Below, in pieces: positions 17,298-26,440 of a DNA stretch of 64,000 bases. Position 1 is the first letter of the stretch. Each line of letters opens with the position of its first letter. The notes beneath the pieces are model-generated. The model worked only from the letters and a program-made list of their open reading frames with translations. It was not told the origin of the DNA and searched no databases. A program made the translations under genes and the position numbers. The stretch covers positions 1 to 64,000 of the forward strand of contig CAYSTJ010000010.1 in assembly GCA_964434105.1 (NCBI GenBank), read 5' to 3'. This stretch comes from CAYNST01 sp964434105 (GTDB lineage Bacteria; Pseudomonadota; Gammaproteobacteria; Pseudomonadales; Cellvibrionaceae).

Positions 17298-18856
17298 AGG
17301 CCGCCTCCCTGCTGCACCAGCTCGGTCACCAGTTCCAGTTCGGAGATCATCTGGTCCGTCTGATAATGCGGTATCAGGTGAATAACGCACTGGTAGTGGC
17401 CGGGTTTGTCGCGATGCTCCCGGACTTTCACCGACGCCTCCCGCAGGGGATAGCGCGCCTGCGCCTCCCATTCCAGATCGTTGCGCCCGGTGGTGTAGTT
17501 GAACAGCCAGCGGCGCAAATAGTCTTCACATTCCATTGCACTCATGAAGGAACCGATTTTGTCGCGGATCATGACTTTGATGTAATGTGCAATGCGGGAG
17601 CCGCACAGAACGTGCTGCATCATGGCCGCCAGCCTGGCATTAATATCGACGTCGCGACCCGTCGCGCGCTGCAGTACCTGCAGGGACGGGTTGCTGTAGA
17701 ACGCAGCAAAGGGTGCGGCGTAACACTGGCACAGCGGAATAAAACCGAGGTTGCTGATTTCACGCTCAAGCGAGTCGGTAATGACAACGTCGGTTGATGG
17801 CTTCCAGGCGGCGGGATGAGGGTCCGTCGCGAAACTGTCACAGGGCAGGTTGGTCACCAGCCCGCCGCCGGCCTGGTCGCGCGGCACTCCGCGGATGTGG
17901 CCAAACCAGCCGACGTTGGCGAACTCCCGCAGTAACACACCGCCAAAGGCATAACAGGCATTGCCCCAGCAGTACTGATCTGCGCCGTCGCTGTCTAGCT
18001 TTTCGTAAAAAAACACGCCCTTGTAACTGCCCGGCGTGGTTCGGTACGGCCTGCGCATCAGGGTGCGCGGCAGCGCCAGCCCGATAAAGCGGCTGTCGGC
18101 CAGGGTGCGCAAAGTACGCCAGCGAATGTATTCCTTTTGCGCGAAAATGGCGGGCAGGTCGATCGGCAGGCGCAGCTGCGCAAAATCATCCAGCCCGAAC
18201 AGCTCGCAGGATGCCCCGGCAATAAAGGGCGTAAAGGCGGCTGCGGCGATCTCTGCCAACCCTTCCAGCGTGGCAATATCGTCATGCGGATAGTCCCGAC
18301 TGTTTTTGTGCCGGACCTGATAATCACCCAGCATCACGCCGTAAGGTTCGCCGCCGGCAGTACCGTATTCATCACTGTAGATCTTCTGGAACAGGCAGCT
18401 TTGATCAAACTCCAGTGCCCGGCCAATATCCCGCACCACTTCAGCCCAGCTAATGTCCAGCACTTTTATTTTTGCGTTTCGGGCGCCGTTCAGTTGCGTG
18501 ACCAGATACCAAAGACCACGCCACGACGCTTCCAGCCGCTGCAGGGCGGGGTGATGAATCACCTGATTCAGTTGATCGTTGATTTTATGGTCAATATCCA
18601 CGATAGCCTGATGAATGGCCAGCTCGATATCGGTTGCAGTTTTCAGGCGGTCTGCGGCGCAGAAGTTTTCCAGCCACCATACCAGGGCGCGGTGCGGGTC
18701 AGGTTCCGCAAGAAAGTCCTGCAGATCGAGCAGATGGGGTGGGTTATCCAGGAGAGCATCAAGGGCTAAGACTGAGGGCATTGCGGCATCCATTCCTGCT
18801 GTGATTCGTATCGGCATCCAATCCTGCAGATGCCTGCTGGCACCTGCGTCGACCAT
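17294..18856 (-). CDS. T6SS sheath large-subunit family protein (TssC/ImpD-like)
   Basis: 520 residues of the TssC/EvpB/ImpC superfamily: LEASWRGLWYLV (about 108), GEPYGVMLGDYQV, FTPFIAGASCELFGLDDF, IRWRTLRTLADSRFIGLALPR, WGNACYAFGGVLLREF, YIKVMIRDKIGSF and a C-terminal VIHLIPHYQTDQM. Several features (KIKVLDISWAEVVRDIGRALEFDQS, ARYPLREASVKVRE) look to me more like ImpD, the second TssC paralogue found in some clusters, than the main sheath TssC. No tssB lies beside it, which supports the paralogue reading. It might cap or modify the sheath. It is coupled to tssE by a 4-base overlap. Confidence 0.8.
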   Translation of the reverse strand: MVDAGASRHLQDWMPIRITAGMDAAMPSVLALDALLDNPPHLLDLQDFLAEPDPHRALVWWLENFCAADRLKTATDIELAIHQAIVDIDHKINDQLNQVIHHPALQRLEASWRGLWYLVTQLNGARNAKIKVLDISWAEVVRDIGRALEFDQSCLFQKIYSDEYGTAGGEPYGVMLGDYQVRHKNSRDYPHDDIATLEGLAEIAAAAFTPFIAGASCELFGLDDFAQLRLPIDLPAIFAQKEYIRWRTLRTLADSRFIGLALPRTLMRRPYRTTPGSYKGVFFYEKLDSDGADQYCWGNACYAFGGVLLREFANVGWFGHIRGVPRDQAGGGLVTNLPCDSFATDPHPAAWKPSTDVVITDSLEREISNLGFIPLCQCYAAPFAAFYSNPSLQVLQRATGRDVDINARLAAMMQHVLCGSRIAHYIKVMIRDKIGSFMSAMECEDYLRRWLFNYTTGRNDLEWEAQARYPLREASVKVREHRDKPGHYQCVIHLIPHYQTDQMISELELVTELVQQGGGL

Positions 18857-18916
18857 TATACATAGTTAAGGAAGCCTGTGGGAAGATTTGCGGCAAGTTG
18901 TTATTCAGCGCAAATT

Positions 18917-19465
18917 TTAAGGGGTTGGGCCGAAAGCATGGTGGTTCGGCACCAGAGGAAATGTGGCGCGTTTTTCGTAGTGTGGACCGCGCGCTGTCAA
19001 CGTGGAGCACATCAGGCAGAATTGGTCGGCATGCCAGGGCAGATTGACCGTTGATGCATGGGGTTCGGCGTGCGGCGCTTTCCGCTGTAGCGTTACATGA
19101 GGCCGGAAGGTAGTTGGCGGCAGTGCAATACCGCTGGCATGCACGGCTTCGATAACTTTTTCATGCAGTTGTTGCAGCGGCGCCGACCTCTTCGACGGCC
19201 CCAGCCACAACACTTTCGGGCGACGGAAATAACCGAGTGTATCCAGAGTGAAATCAAATACCGGGTGCTGTATCAATGCCAGGTGCCCGGCAAGACTGAG
19301 CTCCTGCTCGTGGGCAATGTTTCCCAAAAACGCCAACGTTAAATGCAGATGGTTTGCGGCGACCACCTTGCCTGGGGTGGACAGGGACTGCTGTACGGCT
19401 ACCAGCCCGGCAATATGCGCGGGTTGTGGCTGTAGAGCGATAAAAAGCCGCGACAGGTCTGGCAC
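18917..19465 (-). CDS. thpR: RNA 2',3'-cyclic phosphodiesterase (LigT/ThpR family)
   Basis: 182 residues from a GTG, close to the usual 175-180; an upstream ATG at 19510 would overlap the previous gene by 35 bases. Starts SRLFIALQP as family members do. It carries both HxT/S-x catalytic motifs, HLTLAFLG (about 47) and HVTLQRK (about 129), which form the 2H phosphoesterase active site. It hydrolyses 2',3'-cyclic phosphodiester ends of RNA. It sits last in a run with TPR genes and has no obvious T6SS role, so its placement inside the locus is unexplained. Confidence 0.88.
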   Translation of the reverse strand: MPDLSRLFIALQPQPAHIAGLVAVQQSLSTPGKVVAANHLHLTLAFLGNIAHEQELSLAGHLALIQHPVFDFTLDTLGYFRRPKVLWLGPSKRSAPLQQLHEKVIEAVHASGIALPPTTFRPHVTLQRKAPHAEPHASTVNLPWHADQFCLMCSTLTARGPHYEKRATFPLVPNHHAFGPTP

Positions 19466-19475
19466 AGTGACACGA

Positions 19476-19742
19476 TTATTTTTTGGAAACCGTCTGCACG
19501 GTTTTTTCATAGTCCGGTCGCACGGGGTCAAACAGATCCCCGTACAGGTCATGCAGCTTCAATTTTCTGTCGAGGCGGCTTTTGGATTGTTTATCGCGCC
19601 AGGGAACCACATACATATATCTGGGCAGCTCATCATTGCCTTTGATGGTGGTTTTTTCCAGCTCAATTTTGTCCTGTGCGATAACCGGCAGACCCATCAG
19701 GCTCGCCAGCAGTATCGCCAGACTGCAACAGATCGCTCTCAT
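19476..19742 (-). CDS. Small exported protein of the TPR operon
   Basis: 88 residues with a signal peptide MRAICCSLAILLASLMGLPVIAQ. The mature part has the pattern IKGNDELPRYMYVVPW followed by a charged helix. The start overlaps the TPR gene stop as ATGA. From memory, short proteins with a similar ELP-x-x-x-Y-x-VPW core occur next to TPR/ExbBD-type operons, but I do not know a function. Likely works with the upstream TPR proteins in the periplasm. Confidence 0.62.
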   Translation of the reverse strand: MRAICCSLAILLASLMGLPVIAQDKIELEKTTIKGNDELPRYMYVVPWRDKQSKSRLDRKLKLHDLYGDLFDPVRPDYEKTVQTVSKK

Positions 19743-20335
19743 GATTCATCACCCTGATGTAACGAAAGTTTCAGCGCTTCCATCCAGATGCGAGTATCCT
19801 CGTCCTGATCCGCCACGTCCAGATACAGCTCGTAATACTGAACAGCATTGGCAATGTCCTGTAAATACACGTCCAGTAATAGCGCCATATTATACAGTGC
19901 GTTGGAGTAATCCGGATTGATCCGCAGTGCCTGCATGTAATGCGTTTTGGCGAGGTCGAATTGACCTTCCTGCACGGCGATCAATCCCGCCAGATTATGC
20001 GCGGGCGCTGTGTGTTCCCAGCGTTGTAAAATCGTGGTGACAGTCCCGGCCGCTTTTTCCAGGTTGTTCTGTTGATACTGGGCCAGCGCCAGATTCAGCC
20101 AGACTTCCCGCACGGGAGGACTGGCTTGCGCCAGTCGCGCCAACTCAGGTTCGGCCTGTACCGCTGCGCCCTGCTCCATTTTCTGCAGAGCCTGCTCGAA
20201 TGTCTGGCGGTCGGCTTCCGGGAGCGCATCCAGACCTTCGCCCGTCGACTTGATTTGGGTGGTGCCGCAGGCTGCGCACAGCAAAGTGATCAAGGTCATT
20301 AAAATGGCGCGACGCCATAGATTATTCAACTGCAT
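19739..20335 (-). CDS. TPR-repeat lipoprotein
   Basis: 198 residues; the signal peptide ends in lipobox LLCAAC. Three to four TPR units follow (VWLNLALAQYQQNNLEKAA, AHNLAGLIAVQEGQFDLAK, SNALYNMALLLDVY with DIANAVQYYELYL). It shares its first base with the stop of the preceding TPR gene and overlaps the next gene by four bases, so the block is translated as a unit. A periplasmic scaffold or chaperone role is likely by domain type. Confidence 0.75.
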   Translation of the reverse strand: MQLNNLWRRAILMTLITLLCAACGTTQIKSTGEGLDALPEADRQTFEQALQKMEQGAAVQAEPELARLAQASPPVREVWLNLALAQYQQNNLEKAAGTVTTILQRWEHTAPAHNLAGLIAVQEGQFDLAKTHYMQALRINPDYSNALYNMALLLDVYLQDIANAVQYYELYLDVADQDEDTRIWMEALKLSLHQGDES

Positions 20336-23229
20336 TATAGTCGCCTGATTGTCGATTCCGTTTTGCCCTGCCGCGCATAGCGCGCCGGGAACAGTTCACC
20401 CAGTTGTTGCAGCGAGCGCTGCACCCAGTCGTCAAATAAGCCTTCTGCGATGCGTTCGACATTCATTTCATAAAATTCGATTGCCTTATCCTCAAAAGGA
20501 AACGCCTGGTCTTCCAGCAGGATGTTGTACTGGTCCAGCTCATCCGCCGTAAGTTCCCGGGGTCGCTCGGACTCCAGTAATGCCACCGCAAAGCGACGGT
20601 ACATATCGCCGATTTCAAAGGTGGCACGGGTAATAAATTCCTGATGACCGTACTGTGACGCCTGACCGTACAATTTGACCGTTTCTTGCATCGCCGTTTT
20701 CTTGATTCTCAGAGATTGCTGCAGCGGGTGCACCAATCGCGCATGATTGAAATCTTCCAGCCGCACGCCGGCCAGTTCGAAAGCAGCACTGGCCGCGATA
20801 AACCGGGTACGATTGTTTTTAACTGATGCACTGGCGAGTGTGTCCTGCTGCAGGATTTGTCGCAGCCAGCTCATCCACTGACTGTGATTTTTTACCTCAC
20901 GGTAGAGCTGTGCCACGTGATTCATGGCTTCCAGGTTCTGCGCATAGGGCCGCGGGTATTGATCGATGTATTTTTGCCATGCCCGCAGCGCCGACAGCTG
21001 ATCGTCTTTGCCGGCATAAAGTTCCGCCGCTTTCCAGAGTGCTGCCATTTTTTCTTCTTCGCTTTCCACCGATTCCGCCAGTTTTTCAAACTCGCGAGCC
21101 GCCTCGATGGAGCGATCGGACTGCAGATAGGCAACGGAAAGCTTTTTGCCAACATCCCGTTGCAGCGGGTGCTGCGGATAAACCTGCTGGAAGCGGTTCA
21201 GATACAGAATGGCCTGGTCCCATTGCTCATGCTGCATAAACAGGGCGATAGCATCATACAGTGCAGTGGGTGCCAGTTCCGACTCCGGCACCTCCCGATA
21301 AACCCGCAACCATTCGGCGGTCGCAATTTCGATGCGGTTATCACGGCGGGCCACTTCGCCCTGCCGATAAATACTTAGCGCCCACTGGTTGGTGATACGC
21401 TGTCTGTCTGCGTCTGACAGGCTGCTGTCAGCCAACAAATCGCGGTACATGGTTTCTGCGTCCGCGTAGCGGTCCAGATCAAACATCGCCTGGGCTTTGA
21501 GCAGGTTGACTGCCCGGCGCGTTGGGGCCGGACTGCCCGCCGGCAGACTGCCAGCCAAGGCTATCGCCTCGACCAGAAGCCGGTTTTTAAAGGCTTCCTG
21601 TACCGCATTCTGCACGATTTCGACAGTTTGCGATTCTGCGGGATAAAGATCGGCGTAAAGCCCGGCATAAGTCAGATGTTTTTGCAGCCAGGCGCCCTTT
21701 TCCTCTGCATTATCAACCTGTTTGTAAAGCATGTCGGAGATCTGCACGCAGGCGTAGGCGCTCTCTTTGTCCAGCACCAGCTCGCCATCGAATGCGGCCC
21801 GCTCAAAATACGGGAATGCCCCTTCGGGGTCGCCGGCCTTTTGCAACAGACTGGCGTAGAGTGGATAAATCTTGTCCTGACGCGCATAGACATCAAAACC
21901 ATCCAGGTAGCGTTCGTACCAGACGCGCGCCGCACGCAGCTGCTGTGCGCCCGCATCTTTCTGATATTGCGTATGGTAATGACTGGCCAACTGGACTACG
22001 TTTTCACGAATTGCCCGCATAACCGGCTTCTTTTCGGACGCGGGCATTGCGGTTGTCTGCCAGTAGTCAGCGCCTGGATGGTACTGTTGGTAGACGTTGT
22101 CAAAGGCGGCCTCGTAGCGTTCAAAAAATCCGGCGTTCTTCCAGATGTAGACGGTTTTGAGCGCCGCGTGCACCACCCCTTCGGCGTCGGCGTTATGTTG
22201 GGTGTAGGCTTCCAGCGTTTCCGCCGCATCGCTGAAGCGTTGCTGTTCCAGTAGCAGGTCACTGACCACGGCGTAGGAGCGATAGGCATAGGCCGCGTTG
22301 GGGTTGGCCTGAAAATAGTCGTTAAGGGCGTCGGCGCCGCCGAGATTGATAAAGGTCAGCGCAATGCCCCGGAAGTATTCGTCGTACAGTTCCCGTTCGG
22401 TGCGTGCCAGCGTTTCCCGCCCGCCGAAATCATGCGCATCCAGCGCGCCGAAGTAGTCCTCCAACGCTTCCATGTACAAACGCTGCTTAAAGCGTGCCCA
22501 GCCCCGCTTGAACAGCGCCTTCTCCCGAAACATGGCGTTGTCTTCACTTTTCAATACGTCGGTATAGCCGTCTTCCGCCGGAAAATAATGGCCGAGACTG
22601 AAGGCATGTTCTGCAATTCGAAATCGCGCTTCGACATAATGTGGCGTGCCGGGATAGCGGGCGACGAGGCGCTCGAGTATGGCGACTGCCTGATCGCCCT
22701 CACCGATCTGGTCATGCGCCTTGGCCAGCTGGTACATCGTCTGATCGTTTCCGGGTGCGTCCGGGAACTGTGTCAACGCGTCGTTCAACAGCCTGATGGT
22801 ATCGCGCACGGTGGCTTCGAACTGTTCGTCGCTGATAAAGCCATCGGAATCTACAGCCGTTTCTTCTGTGTCCGCCGACAACTCCAGTTCCGCAATCCGG
22901 CGGATGGCCTGCGCCCGGTGAATATCGTCCTGCGGCGCACTCCGAACGTAATCGTAATAGGCCTGCTTGGTGCGTGAGCGATCGTAACGGGGTTGATCCC
23001 GGGTAGCCGGGACCGGCTGCACTCGGGCGGTGGCTGATTTGTCCCGTGCGGACGGCAGCAGATCAATATCGCCCAGCGTTTGGGGCTTTTCTGGCTGACC
23101 GCCGCACCCCCCCAGGTTTGCCACCAGGCTGAAGAGCAATCCGTACGCCAGTAGCCGGCATCCGGCCAGCTGGCCCATTCCGCTGATGACCGGATTGGGA
23201 GAAATTCCCGCCATAAACTTGTGTAACAT
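20335..23229 (-). CDS. Large TPR-repeat lipoprotein
   Basis: 964 residues. The N-terminus has a hydrophobic segment with lipobox-like LGGC at about 39-42. An acidic/proline linker follows, then TPR and half-TPR repeats throughout (AILERLVARYPGTPHYVEARFRIAEHAF, ALFKRGWARFKQRLYMEAL, LSVAYLQSDRSIEAAREFEKL and more). Predicted to be an all-helical superhelical scaffold held at a membrane facing the periplasm. Proteins of this size and style accompany ExbB/ExbD-type motor operons in other bacteria. No motor genes are visible here. Confidence 0.75.
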   Translation of the reverse strand: MLHKFMAGISPNPVISGMGQLAGCRLLAYGLLFSLVANLGGCGGQPEKPQTLGDIDLLPSARDKSATARVQPVPATRDQPRYDRSRTKQAYYDYVRSAPQDDIHRAQAIRRIAELELSADTEETAVDSDGFISDEQFEATVRDTIRLLNDALTQFPDAPGNDQTMYQLAKAHDQIGEGDQAVAILERLVARYPGTPHYVEARFRIAEHAFSLGHYFPAEDGYTDVLKSEDNAMFREKALFKRGWARFKQRLYMEALEDYFGALDAHDFGGRETLARTERELYDEYFRGIALTFINLGGADALNDYFQANPNAAYAYRSYAVVSDLLLEQQRFSDAAETLEAYTQHNADAEGVVHAALKTVYIWKNAGFFERYEAAFDNVYQQYHPGADYWQTTAMPASEKKPVMRAIRENVVQLASHYHTQYQKDAGAQQLRAARVWYERYLDGFDVYARQDKIYPLYASLLQKAGDPEGAFPYFERAAFDGELVLDKESAYACVQISDMLYKQVDNAEEKGAWLQKHLTYAGLYADLYPAESQTVEIVQNAVQEAFKNRLLVEAIALAGSLPAGSPAPTRRAVNLLKAQAMFDLDRYADAETMYRDLLADSSLSDADRQRITNQWALSIYRQGEVARRDNRIEIATAEWLRVYREVPESELAPTALYDAIALFMQHEQWDQAILYLNRFQQVYPQHPLQRDVGKKLSVAYLQSDRSIEAAREFEKLAESVESEEEKMAALWKAAELYAGKDDQLSALRAWQKYIDQYPRPYAQNLEAMNHVAQLYREVKNHSQWMSWLRQILQQDTLASASVKNNRTRFIAASAAFELAGVRLEDFNHARLVHPLQQSLRIKKTAMQETVKLYGQASQYGHQEFITRATFEIGDMYRRFAVALLESERPRELTADELDQYNILLEDQAFPFEDKAIEFYEMNVERIAEGLFDDWVQRSLQQLGELFPARYARQGKTESTIRRL

Positions 23230-23247
23230 CGTTTTCAGGACATCCTG

Positions 23248-24660
23248 TTATTGATCATAAAGCGTGGCAATCCCATATTTTGCCTGGCTCAGGTAGCTTT
23301 CCAGCGCGCGTGTGCGCGCTGCTATGCTGTCCAGCAGCTTTTGGGCGAGCCACTCTTCATATTTCTTTTCCACTGGCACCAGCGACACCTTGATTGCGTG
23401 CTGCTGCGCCAGTACCTTGAGAATTTGGAGGTGACGATAGTTCTTCAGCAGATGTGCCGGTACCGGCGCAGGATTGTCGAAAATAACAGCCGCGCGATCT
23501 TCATTTTCCGCCAGCACCTGCGCCATGCGCCCACTGGCGCCAGTTTCTATACCTGTTCGCGCATGTGTCAGTGTCGCCAGGCGTTTTATGTAGTATTGTC
23601 GGGCCTGTTCGTACGCCTCGGCCGCCCGCTCTATCTCACCCAGCTCCTCCAGTACATGAGGGACCAGCAGCCAGGCTTCGTCGACACTGGTATCGTTAAC
23701 CGGCTGCCCCGTCAGGCGGGTAAACGCATTCAGTGCCCCACGAAAATCGTTTTGATGGGCAGCAGCCAGCCCCAGCCCCAGCAGCGCCTTATTGGTATGG
23801 GGTGAATCCAGATCCACGCCATGCAGCGTTTCCCGGGCGTTGCGATAGAATTCAAAATGAATCTGGGAAAAGCCCAGAACCACCAGCAACCGGTTTTTTA
23901 AATCGCTGTCCGGGTCATTCGGGTCGAGACTTTTCAGGGCCTTGTCGATTTCCAGATGCGATTCGGTCCACCAACCCTGGCGCATGTAGGCAATGCCTTC
24001 ATTCAGTTTGGCGTGTGCATACCATGGGGAGCCGGGCGGGACAGTCTCATAAAAGTTGGCCGCCTTTCGATGTTTTTTCTGGGACTGCAGGGCCAAACCC
24101 TGGAGAAAGACCGCGTACTGTGCGTCGATGGCCGGCAGTGCCGCGCCGTTAACATGGGACAGTGCCGCCACCACGCCCGCCCAGTTGCCGCGTTGCTCGT
24201 AATACCGCGCCATCAGGAAATGGCTTCTGGACAGCGCCCGGGGATTTTTCTGACGCTCGATAAAATGAACGAATTGTTGCGCGGTGGCTGTATCGTTGGC
24301 CTGGTACAGCAGGGTCAGCGCCTGCCAAAACGCATCTGTGGTGTAGTTCTTCTGCAATAGCGGCTGGTTGGCGCGAATCAGCATGACGGTTTCGGGCAGA
24401 TTGCGTGTGTGACTGGCAGCAAGTGCCTCCGCCAATTCGGGTAACGTGCCGACCTGCAGCGTCAGCCGGGGCGCCAATTGACGGTACAGATCATGACTGA
24501 TTTGCTGATACAGGTCATCCAGCTGCTGCTCCGTCGAGGTCGCCATGGAATGGTGGGCCAATATTGCCGCCAGACAGCCAACCAGACCCACCCGGATTCT
24601 GCGGGTTACGCGTTGAATCCGCTCAGCTTGCTGACCCGTAGTCAGTTGACATAAAAGCAT
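23248..24660 (-). CDS. Exported TPR-repeat protein
   Basis: 470 residues; residues about 20-42 form a signal-like hydrophobic stretch ending HHSMA, so the mature protein starts near TSTEQQLDD. TPR-like repeats follow (ALTLLYQANDTATAQQFV, MARYYEQRGNWAGVV, LNEGIAYMRQGWWTESHLEIDKAL, ALLGLGLAAAHQNDFRGAL), ending in a charged coil. First gene of the five-gene TPR/thpR block, 19 bases before the next. The start is uncertain because no strong ribosome site is seen. Confidence 0.7.
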   Translation of the reverse strand: MLLCQLTTGQQAERIQRVTRRIRVGLVGCLAAILAHHSMATSTEQQLDDLYQQISHDLYRQLAPRLTLQVGTLPELAEALAASHTRNLPETVMLIRANQPLLQKNYTTDAFWQALTLLYQANDTATAQQFVHFIERQKNPRALSRSHFLMARYYEQRGNWAGVVAALSHVNGAALPAIDAQYAVFLQGLALQSQKKHRKAANFYETVPPGSPWYAHAKLNEGIAYMRQGWWTESHLEIDKALKSLDPNDPDSDLKNRLLVVLGFSQIHFEFYRNARETLHGVDLDSPHTNKALLGLGLAAAHQNDFRGALNAFTRLTGQPVNDTSVDEAWLLVPHVLEELGEIERAAEAYEQARQYYIKRLATLTHARTGIETGASGRMAQVLAENEDRAAVIFDNPAPVPAHLLKNYRHLQILKVLAQQHAIKVSLVPVEKKYEEWLAQKLLDSIAARTRALESYLSQAKYGIATLYDQ

Positions 24661-24814
24661 AGAACCTGGCCTGAAATTTACGTCTGATCCGTCTCTGAGT
24701 AGTAATCACGCGGGCGTATTTAACATCATTGGAGCAATGATTACTGTGTCACTTTCTTCAAGTTTTGCGATCCACTCGAGAATATTTACAGAAGAGCCGG
24801 CGGCGGAAAGATGT

Positions 24815-26065
24815 TTAGGACAGGCGGGAAACAAAACTCTGCGTGCAGGGGATGGCTTCGGCAGGATAACGCAATGCATGCTCCAGCGCGGCGCCGCGTC
24901 GCTGCGCCTGATTTCCCATCTGCAGAATACTGGCCAGCGACCCGTCTGCCAGAAGCTGTCCGGCAAGATAACGTTCGCCTGACAGCAAGTGCGCGAATTT
25001 ACCCGCTTTACGCATTGCCTGCAAGGCCTTAACGTCCGGCCATGGACAGCCCGGCTCAAATGACGGATCGTTCGTATCATTCTGCATCGCTGTCTGCGCA
25101 CCACGCGGATCGCTCGATGAGAGACCGGCTGCAACCAGATCCAGCCCCGTTATGGTGGAAAATGCCGTGCCGGCTGGTCGCGCCCATTCAGGAAACTGCA
25201 TGAGCTCGATTAACCAGGGCAGGAATACGGGATCACCACAGGCGGCTGCCGCCGCCAGGGCGGGCAGTACCTGTTGTTGTTTCACCAGTTGCGTTATCAA
25301 TGACCGCACATCAGCTGACGGCAGCTGGCGGGCGACGAGATCCGCTGCCTGCTGCTGGCAGGGGCCGGACTGCATTGCGAGCGCCCGCAATGCTGGCAAT
25401 CTGGACGCGTCCTTTGCCAATAGCAGGCCGGCGAGCGCATGAAAGGCAATGACCGGGTCACCGTGCTTCAGGCTGGCAACGAACAGCGGTTTGGCATCGA
25501 CGCGTCGCGTGACGCTCGCGCAGCGAATCGCAGCCAGTCTTACAGCACTATCCTTGAGCAGATCATGGTCATGATGCAGGAGGTTATCGAATAGCGCTCC
25601 GGGGTTTCGCCCTCTTAAGGCAAACACCGTCAGAGCCGCACGGGTCGCAAAAGGTTGCTGCTGCTTTATCCATTGAGTGATCGTCGGGTAACAATAGATC
25701 TCTGGCAATGCCGCCATGCCATGAATAAAGCCATTGAAGGCCCGTGCGCTGGTTTGTGCAGCGGCCATCACACAGGCCTTACGTTTGGCCGAGCGACTGC
25801 GAAATGCCAACTGCGTGGCGACAAACTGCGTACCCCCCTCCGGCCGATCCAGCGCCCGCTCGATTATCGCCCAGGCCAGGTCTGGCTTATGGCGCAGGCC
25901 CTGGATGTGGAGTGACAGGCGCTGCTCCAAGGGCAACAGTGTCGAAGGTGAGGCGGTGCTCCGGCCAACAGCACCAAACCATAACTGCCAAAGCAAGGCC
26001 GCCTCCTGCGCATGCTGTTGCGTTACGAAGGCAAAAGGATCGAGTTGACTCAGTTCGTCCAGCAT
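24815..26065 (-). CDS. T6SS-associated TIGR02270 / HEAT-like repeat protein
   Basis: 416 residues from the ATG two bases after the DUF4150 stop (a TTG three codons upstream is possible). Alpha-helical repeats (AVRLAAIRCAS, VIAFHALAGLLLA, LPALRALAM) resemble HEAT repeats. The C-terminal region GLDLVAAGLSS and DVKALQAMRKAGKF with YLAGQLLADG fits the TIGR02270 family, which is known from T6SS clusters but has no defined role. Position after a PAAR-like gene suggests a part in spike loading; this is inference. Confidence 0.72.
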   Translation of the reverse strand: MLDELSQLDPFAFVTQQHAQEAALLWQLWFGAVGRSTASPSTLLPLEQRLSLHIQGLRHKPDLAWAIIERALDRPEGGTQFVATQLAFRSRSAKRKACVMAAAQTSARAFNGFIHGMAALPEIYCYPTITQWIKQQQPFATRAALTVFALRGRNPGALFDNLLHHDHDLLKDSAVRLAAIRCASVTRRVDAKPLFVASLKHGDPVIAFHALAGLLLAKDASRLPALRALAMQSGPCQQQAADLVARQLPSADVRSLITQLVKQQQVLPALAAAAACGDPVFLPWLIELMQFPEWARPAGTAFSTITGLDLVAAGLSSSDPRGAQTAMQNDTNDPSFEPGCPWPDVKALQAMRKAGKFAHLLSGERYLAGQLLADGSLASILQMGNQAQRRGAALEHALRYPAEAIPCTQSFVSRLS

Positions 26066-26066
26066 C

Positions 26067-26438
26067 TCAGCCAAAACTGTTCAGCCCTCGATGGAACAGC
26101 AGGTCACCCTGTCGGCAGGCCGCCCGACCCTCCAGTCGTACATTGAAGCTGTAATGTAAAAATCGCGAGGCCGTATCGTCCGCCCGGTTCACCAGCGTCG
26201 ATTCGGCGCCAGCGCGCCCTGCCGGATAGATTGCGCCGCGAACCATGGGCATACCGCCATCGACAACGACCGAGGCCGGTCCATTTACACCACAGGCTGA
26301 TCCTATGGCACCGACCCCCGGAACCGGTTCGGGAAGGCCAGACTGATGCGAGGCATGCAGATCGGGGAATGCGACATGGGTATCGTCACTGCCGGTATGC
26401 ACGACCTTCCGCTGATTGGCGATTAGCGTTGCCGCCAT
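26067..26438 (-). CDS. DUF4150 PAAR-like spike-tip protein
   Basis: 123 residues from the ATG; a GTG two codons upstream overlaps the previous stop as GTGA and is also possible. It is short and glycine-rich with the PAAR-like progression AFPDLHASHQS, GLPEPVPGVG, VNGPASVVVDG and a final DLLFHRG. DUF4150 proteins sharpen the VgrG tip and link effectors to it. There is no C-terminal toxin extension, so a cargo would have to bind separately. It follows the thiolase-like and DUF2169 genes in the standard loading-module order. Confidence 0.78.
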   Translation of the reverse strand: MAATLIANQRKVVHTGSDDTHVAFPDLHASHQSGLPEPVPGVGAIGSACGVNGPASVVVDGGMPMVRGAIYPAGRAGAESTLVNRADDTASRFLHYSFNVRLEGRAACRQGDLLFHRGLNSFG

Positions 26439-26440
26439 AG

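Noticed and set aside
17298..17471. N-terminal extension of TssE to 226 residues
   Set aside because: The extra 58 residues are the out-of-frame reading of the tssC-like gene; the overlapping GTGA start gives a normal TssE length.
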